From Cyanophora paradoxa (taxonomy: Eukaryota; Glaucocystophyceae; Cyanophorales; Cyanophoraceae), in contig QPMI01000040.1 of assembly GCA_004431415.1 (NCBI GenBank), positions 248,001 to 312,000 of the forward strand: a DNA stretch of 64,000 nt, written 5' to 3'. Position 1 is the first letter of the stretch. Every line of letters starts with the position of its first letter. The translations under genes were made by a program, and so were the position numbers. The notes below the pieces were generated by a model. The model had not been told where the DNA came from and searched no databases. It saw only the letters and a program-made list of their open reading frames with translations. Of this stretch, positions 46,001 to 63,748 are shown in pieces.

Positions 46001-47216
46001 CCCCCCCCCCGCTCGAGAGTCTCGCCTGGAAGGTAAGCTCGTCGACCTTGGCCGTAAGCTCTCGCCTGTCCTCCGCGGCCTTCGCCTCCATGTCCTTCTG
46101 CAGCCGCTCCTGCGGGGGGGGGGTACAGGGAATCTCAGGGGTACGGCACCACGGAGCGGAGCCCGGGGGGGTACGCCGCGCGCCTGGAAGACGCGCTGCT
46201 CGTACTTCATTCGCGCGATGACGTTCGCCATGTGCTGGCGGTACGCCTGCCGAACCTGCGGGGAGTACGAAAGCGGATCGGTTCGGGGCGGGGGGGGGCG
46301 GGGCGGGAGGGGGGTACGCGCCTGCTCGAGCTGGCGGAACTGGCGCCCCTCGAGGAACTGAATCCTATCGAGGGCCGTCATGTGCGCCTGCCGGGGTCCG
46401 GTGAGCAGCGGAAGCTCAAGATCGAGCGGCGAGCCTTCTGTTTTAGTTATGTTTCGGTTTTAGTTGGTTTAGGCACCTTGTCCAGCTCGTCGTCGAGCTT
46501 CTTAACGAGGTCAACCTTGACTCGGAGCTCGATGTCCTCGACGTCGTTCTGCAGCTTGGAGAGTTCCTGCTCCGGAGAAGTAAGCCCGGTTCCGAATTTG
46601 ATCCAAGGCGCGCGGGCCGGCACCGCTTGCGTAAAGTCAAGCGTGCCCATCAGAGCCCGCAGGTCGTAGAACTCGGACGAGTCGGTCTGAACTTCGACGT
46701 GGTTCCGTACCCTCCGCCGCCCTGCGTGCAGCGTGGCGCGGCGGGCGCGCGTCAGACGCGGGGCTAGCTTTCGATGCGGGGATCGGGCAGAGGCACCGCC
46801 GCCGGGCGTTTCCATGCCCGTCGCCGTGGGTCGCGGCGTCGTCGCGGCTGCTTGCGGGGCGGGCGGCTCGGCGGCCCGCACGCTCTTCTGGCTCGCCCGC
46901 GTGGGCGAGCGCGGCGACTTCCCGTCCGCTGCGGGGGCCGCCGTAGCGAATCCCTCCGGATAGAGCTGGTCCATGTAGTTCTCGAACTTGTAGGTGGCGA
47001 GGATCGCCAGCATGTGCGCCTGCGGGGCGCGCGGGGGTCGGGGAAGGGCGAAGGCGAAGGCAGCAGCGCGGCGCGAGCTGGGCGCGGGAGCGCATGCGGA
47101 TGCACCTTGTCTGGATCCTCCTTGTAGGGCGAGACCGGCTGCCTCCGCGGGCTCGGCGCAGGCTGTCCTCCGGCCCGCGGGGTCCTCGGCATCTTCACGG
47201 GCTCGGCTGCCTCCAT
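43010..47216 (-). CDS. Coiled-coil protein of unknown function
   Basis: The start is ATG at 47216 (MEAAEPVKMPRTPRAGGQPA), giving a basic Pro-rich N-terminus. A long exon at about 46470-47010 contains HMLAILATYKFENYMDQLYP, a Ser/Thr/Pro-rich linker and VEVQTDSSEFYDLRALMGTL before the first coil (EDIELRVKVDLVKKLDDELD). Many short coiled-coil exons follow: YRQHMANVIARMKYEQRVFQ, ERLQKDMEAKAAEDRREL, ESIDEQLREKVAAQATLIHS, ARKAQERLIAELQAKLEAR, SAAEERVRAARNLAEQAQRY and YERQAAEAARESALQNILNS. The C-terminal exons are Gly/Pro/Arg-rich and end DVPSNFTAYDPADLGGGSF then RRSAGTA with TAG at 43010-43012. No enzyme or membrane motif is visible. A structural role, for instance in the cytoskeleton or a cilium, is possible but not shown. 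Introns carry GGGGTAC on the plus strand (GTACCCC in sense). Confidence 0.72.
43995..44141. repeat. GCTTA pentamer array in an intron
   Basis: Nearly 30 head-to-tail copies of GCTTA, with a few GCTGA and GCTTG variants, fill most of an intron of the minus-strand coiled-coil gene. Variants cluster at the right end. Confidence 0.93.
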
Positions 47217-47672
47217 CGCTGGTGGGCTACAGATGATCACTAGCTTGGTGCGCCGGCGCCTGCGTGTGCCGCGCCGCCTCCTTGGCTAGGACATCGGCCC
47301 GCGGCCGGCTGTGCCGCGCAGGCGCTGGGCTCACGATGGCGCCACGCAGGTGCGGTGCTGATGCCGCGGGCGGTGAGCGTGTCGGCCTTCCTGGGCTGGA
47401 TCGGGCGGCCGAGAAAATGACCTGGCCGGGATTCGATTCGATTTCCAAAAAAAGACAGCCAAGCAGGCGAGCCACGCAGCTGCAGGCGAGAGCACGCCAG
47501 ACGACCAGCGCAGCCAGCGCAGCTTAGGAGCGAGCCGTACAGCTGCCAACTACAGCTAACCAGCGCCAGGGGACGCTTTCGGCTGCCAGCTTGTCACTTG
47601 GGCAACCTTTCGACGTAGTCGCACGCCTGTCAGACGCGTTGGACGCGCACAGCGGCACCGAAGCATCGCACA
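47217..47672. promoter_or_regulatory. Divergent promoter region of the coiled-coil and EF-hand genes
   Basis: A 456-bp region between two divergent ATGs (47216 minus, 47673 plus). GCGCAGCCAGCGCAGC-type short repeats occur near 47508-47523. No TATA box or other named site is recognised. Confidence 0.5.
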
Positions 47673-49985
47673 ATGGGCTGTGGCGCCTCGAAGAACGCGT
47701 CGGCCGCGGTGGCGGAGCCGGAGCCGAGCCAGTCCAAGACGGAGCGCAGCCTGAAGGCGGAGTCCAAGGAGGCCTCCAAGGAGACCTCGCGCCCCGCAGA
47801 AGACGCGCGGAAGGCGTCGGTCGTCATCGAGCGCTCGGCGCCCGTCGCCGAACCGGAGGCAGACCCGTCTCGGCCGGAGGGCGAGGACGGGGGCGAGGGA
47901 GGCGAGCCGCGCGCCGAAGGCGAGCAGGCGATCCCCGACATCGATGAGCACAAAGGTGCAGAGCCGCGCCGCTTGCGCTCTGCGCTCTGCGCCCCGCTCG
48001 CCGCCCGCCCACGTCCCGTTCCGCCCAGAGCGCGCCCCGCTGGAGCCCCGCAAGGAGCTCAAGCTGGAGCTGGAGGAGGAGAAGGCGCGTGTACCCCTTG
48101 CGCGCTTCCGGCGCAGCGGTTCCGCGGCTCGGACTCAGACGGGGCGCATGCAGGAGGCGCTGGTCGACCTGGAGGGCCGCGCCCTGGCCCGCCCCGAGGG
48201 GCCCGGGGTCGAGTTCACGCAGGAGCAGAAGTCCAAGCTCGCCCAGCTCTTCTGTGCGTCGTACCCTTGCGTCCCGTGTACCCCCCGACGCTCATTCCCC
48301 CCCGCCCCTCCCAAAACAGCTCTCTACGACACGGACGGATCCAACGAGATCGACATCGCCGAGCTCGAGGCCGCCGTGACGAAGCAGCACGGTACCCCCC
48401 GTCCGCGTCGCCCCCGCCCCCCTCCCTCGCTGAACCGGGGGGTGCAGACATGGTCCTGACCAGCGGCAAGGCGCCGAAGTCAATGCACTTCTCCTTCGTG
48501 CGTACCCCTCCTCATACCCCCCTGTACCCCCGCCCCCGCCGACCCGCGCCGCACTCAGAACGTGAAGAGCCGCGTGGATGCGCTCCGGAAAGCCCGCGCC
48601 CTGCTCCGCGCCATGTGCGTCCCCGCGCGGCGGGGAAGAGTCGCGGCCCGGATTCGAACCCGCGGCTCTGCGCAGGGACTCCGACCACAACTCGCGTGTC
48701 TCGATGGACGAGTTCCTGGGTTCGTTCCCCGCCGCGCCCATTTTCGGACGAGCCGCCCCGACTCGAACCCGCGCAGCGTACTTCCAGAGCCTCTGCTCCA
48801 GCTTCCAGTACGGCCCCGAGGAGGTGCCGTACCCTCCTTCCCCTCCGAGTCCGTACCCCCGAGTGACCGATTGCGGTACCCCCAGGTGGACGGCTTCCTC
48901 GCGGACCTCATATCCAAGTTCGAGAAGAAGCCGGAGGAGGAGCCGGTACCCCCGGCGGCCCCGGTACCCCCCGAGGAGGAGATGCGCGTCGAGGTGAGCG
49001 CGGGGTACCCCACTACCGCGCCGTCCCGCCCGCGCGCTGAGCCGCGGGTCGCCCCGCAGGAGTCGAAGGGGGAGGAGGGGGCGCCGCCGCCGCCGCCGCC
49101 GCCAGCCGAGGGCGAGGGCGAGGGCGACGCGCAGTCGCAGTCGCAGGCGCAGCCGACGCAGGTCGAGGATGTGAAGGCCGAGACGCCGGCCCCGGGGGAG
49201 GACCAGGCTCCCCAGGAGGCGGCGCCGGCGCCGGCCGAGGGCGCGGAGGCGCAGCCAGCGGCGGCCATCGAGGACAAGGAGAACGGCGCGGACGCGCAGC
49301 AGCAGCAGGCGGCGGCGGAGGCGGAGCCGTCCGCGCCGTCCGAGGAGCCCGCGGCTGCGCGCGCGGCGGTGCAGGAGCCGGAGGCCGAGGCGGTGGCGGG
49401 GGCGAGGCCGCACCGGCTCCGCCGGCCGCACCGGCGCCCGTGGAGGAGGAGGCGCGCGCGCCGGAGCCAGAGGCGCCGGCCCCGGCCCCGGAGGCGGCGG
49501 TGGCGGAGGCCGCTCCAGAGGAGGCGGCCCCGGCGGCGGCGGAGGCGGCGCCGGCCCCGGCGGCGGTGGAGGAGGAGGCCCCTGCCGCGTCCGCCGCCGC
49601 TGCTGCTGCGCCGCCGCCACCACCAGCGGCGGAGGATGCGTCGCCGGAGGCCGCGGCACCGGCCGCCGCGCCAGAGGCACCGCCGCCGCCGGCCCGGCGG
49701 AGGCGCCCGCCCCGGAGCCGGCGGCCCGGAGGAGCCCGCCCCGGCCCCGCCGCGCCGACGGCGGAGCCGGCGGCAGCCGCAGAGTCGGCACCGGCCGCCG
49801 CCGCCACGACAGAGGAGACGAGCTGGAAGCGGTGCGCGGCGCGCGCTGCGCCCTCCAGCCGCGCCCGCGCCGCTGACGCTGACGCCCGGCCGCCCGCCCG
49901 CCCGCAGATCCGGCGGGCCGAGCGGGAGGAGGAGGAGGCGACCGCTGCCGCGCTGGCCGCCGAGGGCGAGTCCGGCAAGTGGTGA
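47673..49985 (+). CDS. EF-hand calcium-binding protein with N-terminal acylation signal and acidic Ala/Pro-rich tail
   Basis: The start is ATG at 47673, encoding MGCGASKNAS. Gly2, Cys3 and Ser6 fit dual myristoylation and palmitoylation, so membrane attachment is likely. A Lys/Glu-rich segment and a helix (PRKELKLELEEEKA, 48.05 kb) precede two EF-hand loops on separate exons: DTDGSNEIDIAE at about 48328 (ligands D1, D3, S5, E7, E12) and DSDHNSRVSMDE at about 48677 (D1, D3, N5, E12). The exon after them reads VDGFLADLISKFEKKPEEE and runs into a long tail rich in Ala, Pro, Glu and Gln. Within the tail the coding-like frame changes near 49400 (AVAGAR to GGGEAAPAP), so an assembly error or short intron is likely. 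The last exon encodes IRRAEREEEEATAAAL, ending ESGKW. A calcium sensor tethered to a membrane is inferred; its partner is unknown. Confidence 0.75.
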
Positions 49986-50722
49986 CCGGCAAGAGGGCGA
50001 GAAAGCGGGGCGGAGCAGCAGCATAGCCCGGCAGGGCAAGCGTGCCGTTGTCGGAGCGGGCAGTGAGTATTATCGATTATGAAACGAACAATATGCCGCG
50101 CAGAAGAGTCACTGAGTAGAGCAGATGTGCGCAAATTAAAATAGAACAGAATTCGAATTCTACGCGTGTACAGAATTACGTACACACTCGCTCACAGACT
50201 CTCGAAGGCCCTGAGGGAAAGCCGCTGAACCCCCGCCTCGTGCGTGTGACCGAGGATGCGCCACGCTGCTGCGCAGCCCTCACTCTAGATCTGATGCCCA
50301 AGCGATAAACCGGCTCTCTAGAAGTGCACCCCTTGCTCGTTCGAGCTCATGATCATGAATTACTTGCAAAAATAAGATTATTTCCAATTGATTCACGTGC
50401 ACGATACACTATCATGACTAGCATGATCACAAAACGTTCGCGTGATTACAATCAACGCATGCAAGCATCGATGTCGACCTAGCAAAAGTCCACGTCGACA
50501 TCGATACAAGTAAAAAAATTAAGGATCCCCCCAGAGGAGATCGAAAGCATTACGGATCGAGTGTGACTAAGAAATCGAGCGAGGGGCGAAGTATAGTACA
50601 TGTACAACGAGAGGCTTGATCGCTACGTTGGCGCCGCGGCCGTCGTCGCTGAACGACCGCGGCTCACTGGCTCGCCGATCGCGAGCCGCGCCGCCGAGTC
50701 AATTCCGCCGATCGCGAGGTAA
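49986..50722. other. Convergent intergenic region
   Basis: This lies between the 3' ends of the EF-hand gene and the ABC transporter gene. It is AT-richer and holds a strong inverted repeat at 50467-50505. No gene is supported. Confidence 0.6.
50467..50505. repeat. Perfect 12-bp inverted repeat (hairpin) between convergent genes
   Basis: ATCGATGTCGAC (50467-50478) and GTCGACATCGAT (50494-50505) are exact reverse complements with a 15-nt spacer. RNA from either strand could form a 12-bp stem. Its place between two 3' ends suggests a transcript-end structure, but a chance palindrome is possible. Confidence 0.7.
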
Positions 50723-57701
<6,979 letters not shown>

Positions 57702-58873
57702 GGCGCTAGCTAAGACTTGCTGCACGCGTCTGCAGCTAGCTGGTGGCCGCTGAGGCGGGAGCTGCCTTGACTGCGGAATGCGGCGCTCAAGGCCCTCGGG
57801 AGTCTGGGGCTGTATGAATGTATTGCCTGATGATCGCAGCAGTGCAGTAGTGGTCGAAAGTATGAGCTTATTCCGTGGTCGTGCTATCATTGAAGGACAT
57901 CGTGGGTCGAAAGTATGGAACCATAGTAGGAGTCGATACTGGCTCGAAAGTATGGGTCGATACTGGTTCGTCGCATGATAAGAAAATAAAGGTTGTCGCT
58001 GCGACTATCTGCCGCTACTTGATTTTTGCTTCAAATTCTTAAATCGAAAACTTGATAGATATTTATGGTTAATTGCAATAATTAGCCCGTTGCGCCAATC
58101 AGATGCGGAGCAAAACAGAGTGAATTCTCGATTTTACGTATAATTATCAATTTAAAAATCAGTTTCCATGGTCATTTACTGAATTATTCAATTTTGACTC
58201 ATCAGTGGCCCATCACTGCTCGGAGCGTGGTCGAACCGGCGTCCACCAACCATTGAACATTAATGACCATGGGATGCCCGACGGATGGCGATTCGAATGA
58301 CGATCGGTCGCTATGGCGGCGCTAGCCTTCCCATGATTCTGCGTTGATTGAGTTCATTGACCTGCCTGGCATGTGCCAGGCGCCGCCGGCGCGGGCGGCG
58401 GGCGCCAGCCTGGCGCCGGCAGGTATGTGAAATTTTAAATTGTGAATCGTGTCACTATTACTACGTTAGTGTGTGTGCAGCACTCAGTCAGCACGTATTC
58501 GTTACAATACTTCTCCGGGATCCCACCATGGGTTTTTGAGAGACCACCACATATAGTTGAGCGTACGTGTGTATTTGCTGGCGAATATTTGCCAATATTC
58601 GCACGCCGTGACGATGCTGCCGCATGCAGCGCCGCATGGTGCTTCGCCCGCACAACGATGAGCGTGCACGTATACGTATTCGTATGATGCGTGATAATGT
58701 TAAATCCATCTATATAGCGGCATGTACATGCACGTTGCCGCTTCTCCGGTAGCTATAGGAGACCTAGAGCATTCGGAGGCGCGGCGCGGCGGCGAGCGGG
58801 AGCAGCGCTAGCGAAAGCGTTAACGTTAGCAGCTGCTGCAGCTGCAGCCTGCAGCTGCCCGGCCCGGCTGCAC
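57702..58873. promoter_or_regulatory. Divergent intergenic region with TCGAAAGTATG repeats
   Basis: This holds the promoters of the ABC transporter (minus) and the F-box gene (plus). TCGAAAGTATG occurs at 57854-57864, 57907-57917 and 57944-57954, and GTCGATACTGG at 57932-57942 and 57956-57966, about 150-270 bp upstream of the transporter start. A GC-rich region with inverted repeats lies at 58363-58420. The stretch 57990-58200 is AT-rich. No gene is supported. Confidence 0.55.
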
Positions 58874-61641
58874 ATGGCGGACGGTGATGAACCCCCTGAG
58901 CTTCTGGATCTGCCGGTGCGCGTAGAGCGCCCGCGCGCGTCCGCAAACGCTGTTCGAGCCTTTAGCTCAAGAGCCTTTCGACTTCGCAGTACGACCTCCT
59001 GCTCGCAATATTGGGGAAGCTGTCGCCTTCCGACCTGCGCGCGACCGGGGCCGCGTGCAGCCAACTCCGCAGCCTCAGCCGCTCCGCGCCGCTCTGGACA
59101 TCCCTACTGCAACGGGAGTTCGGGCTCGATGTCGAGTCTGCCCTTTCCGCCGTAGGCCTGGGCCTCGCCCCGGGCGGATCCAGGTCCGAGCGCGGCTCAA
59201 GCTCCTGGCGCGCGCGCATGCCGAGACTCCGCCACATTCATCTCTACGAATCGATTGCCTCTGCGATGGAAGAGGCAAGGGCGAGCGACCTTGCGGCTTT
59301 GAATTCCAGCCACGAGGTGCAATCTTTTTGTTATTCAACATTTCTCCCGCGTAAATTAAACTGGTTCGTCTCAAATGTTTACTCGTAGACGGCTGGTTCG
59401 ACGACGGCTGATCGCAACGAGATTCTCGGCTGCCGATCCCCTTACCTTCGCATCGCCGGCCTCTGGTCCGACGGGTGCTTTTTAAATATTCCCATTCGGC
59501 TCTGCAAGTTTGCCATCGACGTCGACGGCGCGTGCTGATGCGGAGCAAGCGCAGAGGCTGCGACGGGGGAGACGTGCGCAAGTACAGCCCCTTCCACGTC
59601 TTTTCTGACGATCCGTCGCTCGTCTACTGCTCCGAGTCGACCCGCGGAGTGCACATCCTGGGGTCTTTCGATGGCAGCCCCGACGGTGCTATTCTTATTC
59701 TGTATCTGCTCCCGCAAATATAAGCCAATATCTGCTCCCGCGAATAAAACCTGAAACGCATTCAACCGTGCCCGGCGCCAGATCGCCTGGACGATGACAT
59801 TCCGAATCGCGTGGGCACATTTGTTCCGCGATTGCAATTGCAAGGATCGCCTGCGAGATTAATTGGTCCCCTGCCCCTTTACGCAGGCCATTCGCTCGTT
59901 CATCCTGGAGCGCATCTCTGGACTGGCCCCTGCGCTCCGCGCCCCTCTTTCCCCTTATTCTCCATCGACGGAGCAACTGTTGGAGGTGAGAAACGCGGAC
60001 CGCATGTACCAGACCCTTGTGATTTGCGTGAATTTGCTGCGAAAATTGATTTCGAGATTCTTTCGAAGGTTTGGCAAAGCGCGTGGACAGGGCCCCACCA
60101 CGCTGCATTACTCCGAGGACCGGAGCGCGTAGTGAGCTCCCCATCTCACATCGGTGCGTACACGCGCATTCTTCTTCGTCATTGCCGTTTTAAAAGCGAA
60201 TCTGATGCGCAACCGGTCATGCTCAGCTCTCGTAAATCGGGTGGACATCATGATTTGGGGCTACCGAAAATGGCGAGCTGCCCGACAAAGGTGCGGGGTG
60301 CGGGGATGGGACCTCCCATATATACGCATGCGCACGCGTCATTTCAGACGACTGAAGATCGCGCACGCGCTCGCGGTTCGTTCGCAGCCGCCTGGAATGC
60401 CAGCCGGCCGACCCGAGCAACGCGCTCGTCGTAGCGGGGGCCCGCCTCTACGAAGACCTTGATCCCATCGGTGCACGCAGTGGATATTCCTCGCGGGTAG
60501 CAAACAAAGTGCGTCCGATCGTCGAGATTAAAAATTGCAGCTGTGTAGACGAGAATGCGATATTAATTGATATTCTTTCCGCCTGCGCAGGAAAACGCGG
60601 TCGCAATTGCGGGTCCGCGTGTGCATGCACTCGTACAGTCGCGGTCCGCGGTCCCGGCAGTCGAAAGCCCGCAATCAAAGTCAATCCTTGGAATTCGCTG
60701 CCGCTCGCGTATTAGATCTCGGCGAGTCGCTCCGATGGGCTCGAACGATGGCGAGCCTGCTGCTGCCCCTCGAGCTCGAGCTCGGGATCTCCCGCCGGCG
60801 TCGACGTCGGCGTGCGCGCCCCGACCCGCGCCCGCGCCCGCGCCCGCCGGGTCCCCCATCGCCCTCCTCCGCTCCGTCACCTTTCGGCGGCCTCCGGGCT
60901 ACACGTGCCCCCTGCGGACGGCCGCCGTCTTCGCCTCCATGCAGCCCCTCTTCCGCTCGGAGCGCGACGTCCGCCGGCGCACGTGCTGGCCCGCGTGCCG
61001 CGCCTTTGACGGCCTGGCCTCCATAGACGACGTGACGTCGGGCCGCGGCGCCGGCGGCTGCGCCCTGCCCTCCGTCCGGAAGCTCTCGGACTGCGCCTCC
61101 CATTTCTCCGTCGAGTTCAAGCGGCCGGATCCGGCGAGCTGGTCTGGCGGCCTCTCTCCCGTGCTCTGGTTCCAGGTCCGCGCGCGTTCGATCGGAACTA
61201 GGAAATGCCGATTTGTTTCTGACGTTCCTTCGAATTCTTCGCCCGCACGCGCAGTTTCGAGAGTCAGAGTGCAACTCCGCGACAGTGGAACTCGATCAGG
61301 TGAGCGCGTATCTAGCGCTAGCTTGAAAAAGCTTGCATATGCTATGATATCGCCTATATATCTATAGCTAAGCATTGATATTGGACTCTGTCCGAGCCCA
61401 GGTCTGGAGCGCCCGATACATTCTCGTCAAGTTCATCGACTCCCTGGACCGTATGGCCGAATTGAAGTGCGCGCCTGTGTGTGCTTATAATAATTCTTCG
61501 CCATAAACGCGCGCTTCAATGCACTAATCATGAGCTCCGCGCAGCGATGCGCACTCCCGGCCCAACGTCGACGCTGAGGCCGTCCTGTTCCGAGGGGCCG
61601 CGCTCCTGTTCCGCCCCGACGGATCCTTCTCCTGCGCCTAG
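58874..61641 (+). CDS. F-box protein
   Basis: Exon 1 (58874-58915) encodes MADGDEPPELLDLP and joins exon 2 (58990-59316) in phase. Together they give LLDLPYDLLLAILGKLSPSD followed by LRATGAACSQLRSLSRSAPL and WTSLLQREFGL, a clear F-box. Later exons include KYSPFHVFSDDPSLVYCSES (59.6 kb), a long exon near 60.84-61.17 kb with LLRSVTFRRPPGYTCPLR, HFSVEFKRPDPASW and SGGLSPVLWFQ, then RESECNSATVELDQ (61.26 kb), WSARYILVKFIDSLDRM (61.41 kb) and a last exon (61545-61641) with RPNVDAEAVLFRGAALLF. F-box proteins link a target to SCF ubiquitin ligase through Skp1. The C-terminal part looks like a beta-rich target-binding domain, but I cannot name it. Exons between 59.4 and 60.8 kb are uncertain. Confidence 0.7.
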
Positions 61642-61966
61642 TGGGTGTACTTTAAATAGGCTGCGCACATCTAGCTGTTTGTATATAGATCTAGATAAGA
61701 TGGTGAAGCTCGCCCCGCCGTAGTCTCTCAAAAACAATACTTGAAATGTACAGATGCCGCTCCGGATCCTTCTACAGATATTCTATATAGATTTAGATAC
61801 AAAGTGAAGCTTAATGACTTGAGACTCTGCTGAGATGTACAGAGTCCGATCCTTTAAAGGTTACGCGTTCTTCGCGAATCGATGTTCAGCTGCAGCGCGG
61901 CGCTAGCATCCGACTCGTATAACTTCATGAATAAGCGGAAGTCTGCAACAGGATCTGGTCCCGGTC

Positions 61967-61968
<2 letters not shown>
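61642..61968. other. Intergenic region downstream of the F-box gene
   Basis: AT-richer sequence with short repeats (GATCTAGAT, TCCGGATCCTT, GTACAGA twice). An ATG at 61882 opens a short frame (MFSCSAALASDSYNF) running into a G tract; I cannot tell whether it is a start for the next gene. Confidence 0.45.
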
Positions 61969-62000
<32 letters not shown>

Positions 62001-62066
62001 CGTCCCGGTGGGCTGGGTTGGAGCTCCCGGAGGCGGCTCCCCCCCCCCCCCCCCCCCCCCCCCCCC
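61969..62066. repeat. Inverted homopolymer pair: G32 and C28
   Basis: A run of 32 G (61969-62000) and a run of 28 C (62039-62066) flank a 38-bp spacer. They can pair as a long G:C hairpin in single strands. The C run is followed 47 bp later by CCGGCAG, a possible plus-strand splice acceptor. Confidence 0.85.
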
Positions 62067-62100
62067 GACCGCATCCCGCGGGACCGGGAGCCCCCCCTCC

Positions 62101-63710
62101 CCGGCAGGCCTCGAGGAGGAGGGATGCGAAGCGGGCGATTAATATTGCCGCCTGCGCCCTCTTCGAATTCTCCTCCCTCGAGCTCCTCCTCGAGGCCGCC
62201 GGGCGCCCCGAGGCCGCCGCCGCCGCCCGCCCGGGACCCCCGCCACGCCGCCCTCCTCGAGGCCGGCCTCGCCGCCGCCGCCGAGGCGCGGGCGCGGGCG
62301 CGCTCGCTAGAGGCGGCGGGGCGCGTCGACGTCCCCGGCCCGAGGCGGAGGCTGACGCCATCGCGTGCCCGCCGGGGGGGGCGGGGCTGACCTTGCGGCA
62401 GCTAGCTCGAGGCGGTGGACCTCGCGCGCCTCGAGCCCGACGAGCTCGAGCCGGCCGGCACCCCCGCCGCCTCCGCAAGTACGAGGAGGCGGCGGGGCGT
62501 TTCCAGGACGCCGTCGTCGGGGGGCGCCCCACCCCGCCCCGCCCGGCCCTGAGGAGAGGGGGAGGGGAGGGGGGGGGGGGGGGCGAGGGGGGAGGGAGTG
62601 GGGGCCTGCGGGTGGCGATCTCGGGGGCACAGGCGGCGCCGGACGTGCTGGCCATGGCGGCGCTGGGGCCCGGCGAGTACCTCGACGTCGCCCACTGGGG
62701 CCTCGCCAAGGCCGGGGCGCCCCGCCCCCGCCCACGCCCCGGCCCGGCCGCGCGCCCCTCACCGCCCCGCCCCCAGACGAGCAGCGCGGCGCGGCGCGCG
62801 GGGCCGGCGAGACGGGGCGACTGCTGGCGGCGCAGCGGGGGCGGAGGCGGCGGAGGGGGCGCTGGTGGCGCTGCGGGAGGCGTGCGCCGGGGGCGGCCCG
62901 CGCCCCCCCCCTCCCCCCCCCCCCCCCCCCCCCCCCCCGCGGAGCTCGAGGAGTCCCTGCGCGCCGCCGGCGCCGCCGTGCGCCCCGCCGGCCCCGCCGC
63001 ACGCCGCCGGCCCCGATGCGGCGGCGCAGGTCGCGGCGCCGCCCGCCCGCATGCGCAGCGGAGGCCCCCGCCAAGCCCGCCAGAGGCCCCAGCCGCTGCC
63101 CCCCGGCGAGGCCGGTGGGCGCGAGGAGACGGCGGCCGCCGCCGCCCGCATCGCGATCGTCGCCACGGCAATCGTGCGCGGGTGGGGGCCCCCGGGGCGC
63201 GGGGGCGTGACGGGGCGGCAGCTGGCGGAAGAGCCCGAGGTGCTGGGCGGCGTCGTGTGGAGGCGCCCCGCGCCGCCCCCGCCGCCCCGGGGCCCGGGCG
63301 CCCCGGCGCGCGCCGCTCGCCACCGGCGCCGCCCGTCGCGCCGCCTTCCTCGAGCCGCTCCTTCCGGGCCGCCCGCCCGCCCCGCCGCCGGCCGGCCGGC
63401 CGGCCGGGGCGGAGCGCGACGCGGGCGCGCAGCCCTTCATGCGCCTCTGGAGGGAGCCGTGGCGGCGGGTGCGGCCCGCGGCGCAGGCGGCGGCCCCGCC
63501 CTTCGCGCCCCTCGTCTGGCTCCCGACGCCCGCCCTCGATCTCGAGCTCCTGCATCCGCCCCTGGCGAGGCGCGCCGCAGCGTTAGAGGCGGAAGCGGAG
63601 CCGCCGGGTCCCGAGGGGCGCCGGCGTGCCCTGCAGCTGCGCGAGGCCCGCCCGCCTCGCCGCCGCCCGCCTCGCCCGTCCCCGAGCCGGCGACGGCAGG
63701 CGGAGCGGCT

Positions 63711-63748
<38 letters not shown>

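Noticed and set aside
48640-48675. Second GGTTCGAATCC-type B-box
   Set aside because: Same lack of paired arms; it lies in an intron of the EF-hand gene.
48292-49992. 566-residue minus-strand open frame
   Set aside because: Antisense of the EF-hand gene; Pro/Arg/Leu composition is a mirror of the Ala/Pro/Glu tail and has no motif.
61903-63555. 550-residue minus-strand open frame
   Set aside because: Arises from extreme GC content; no domain, and a poly-C tract with acceptor favours the plus strand.
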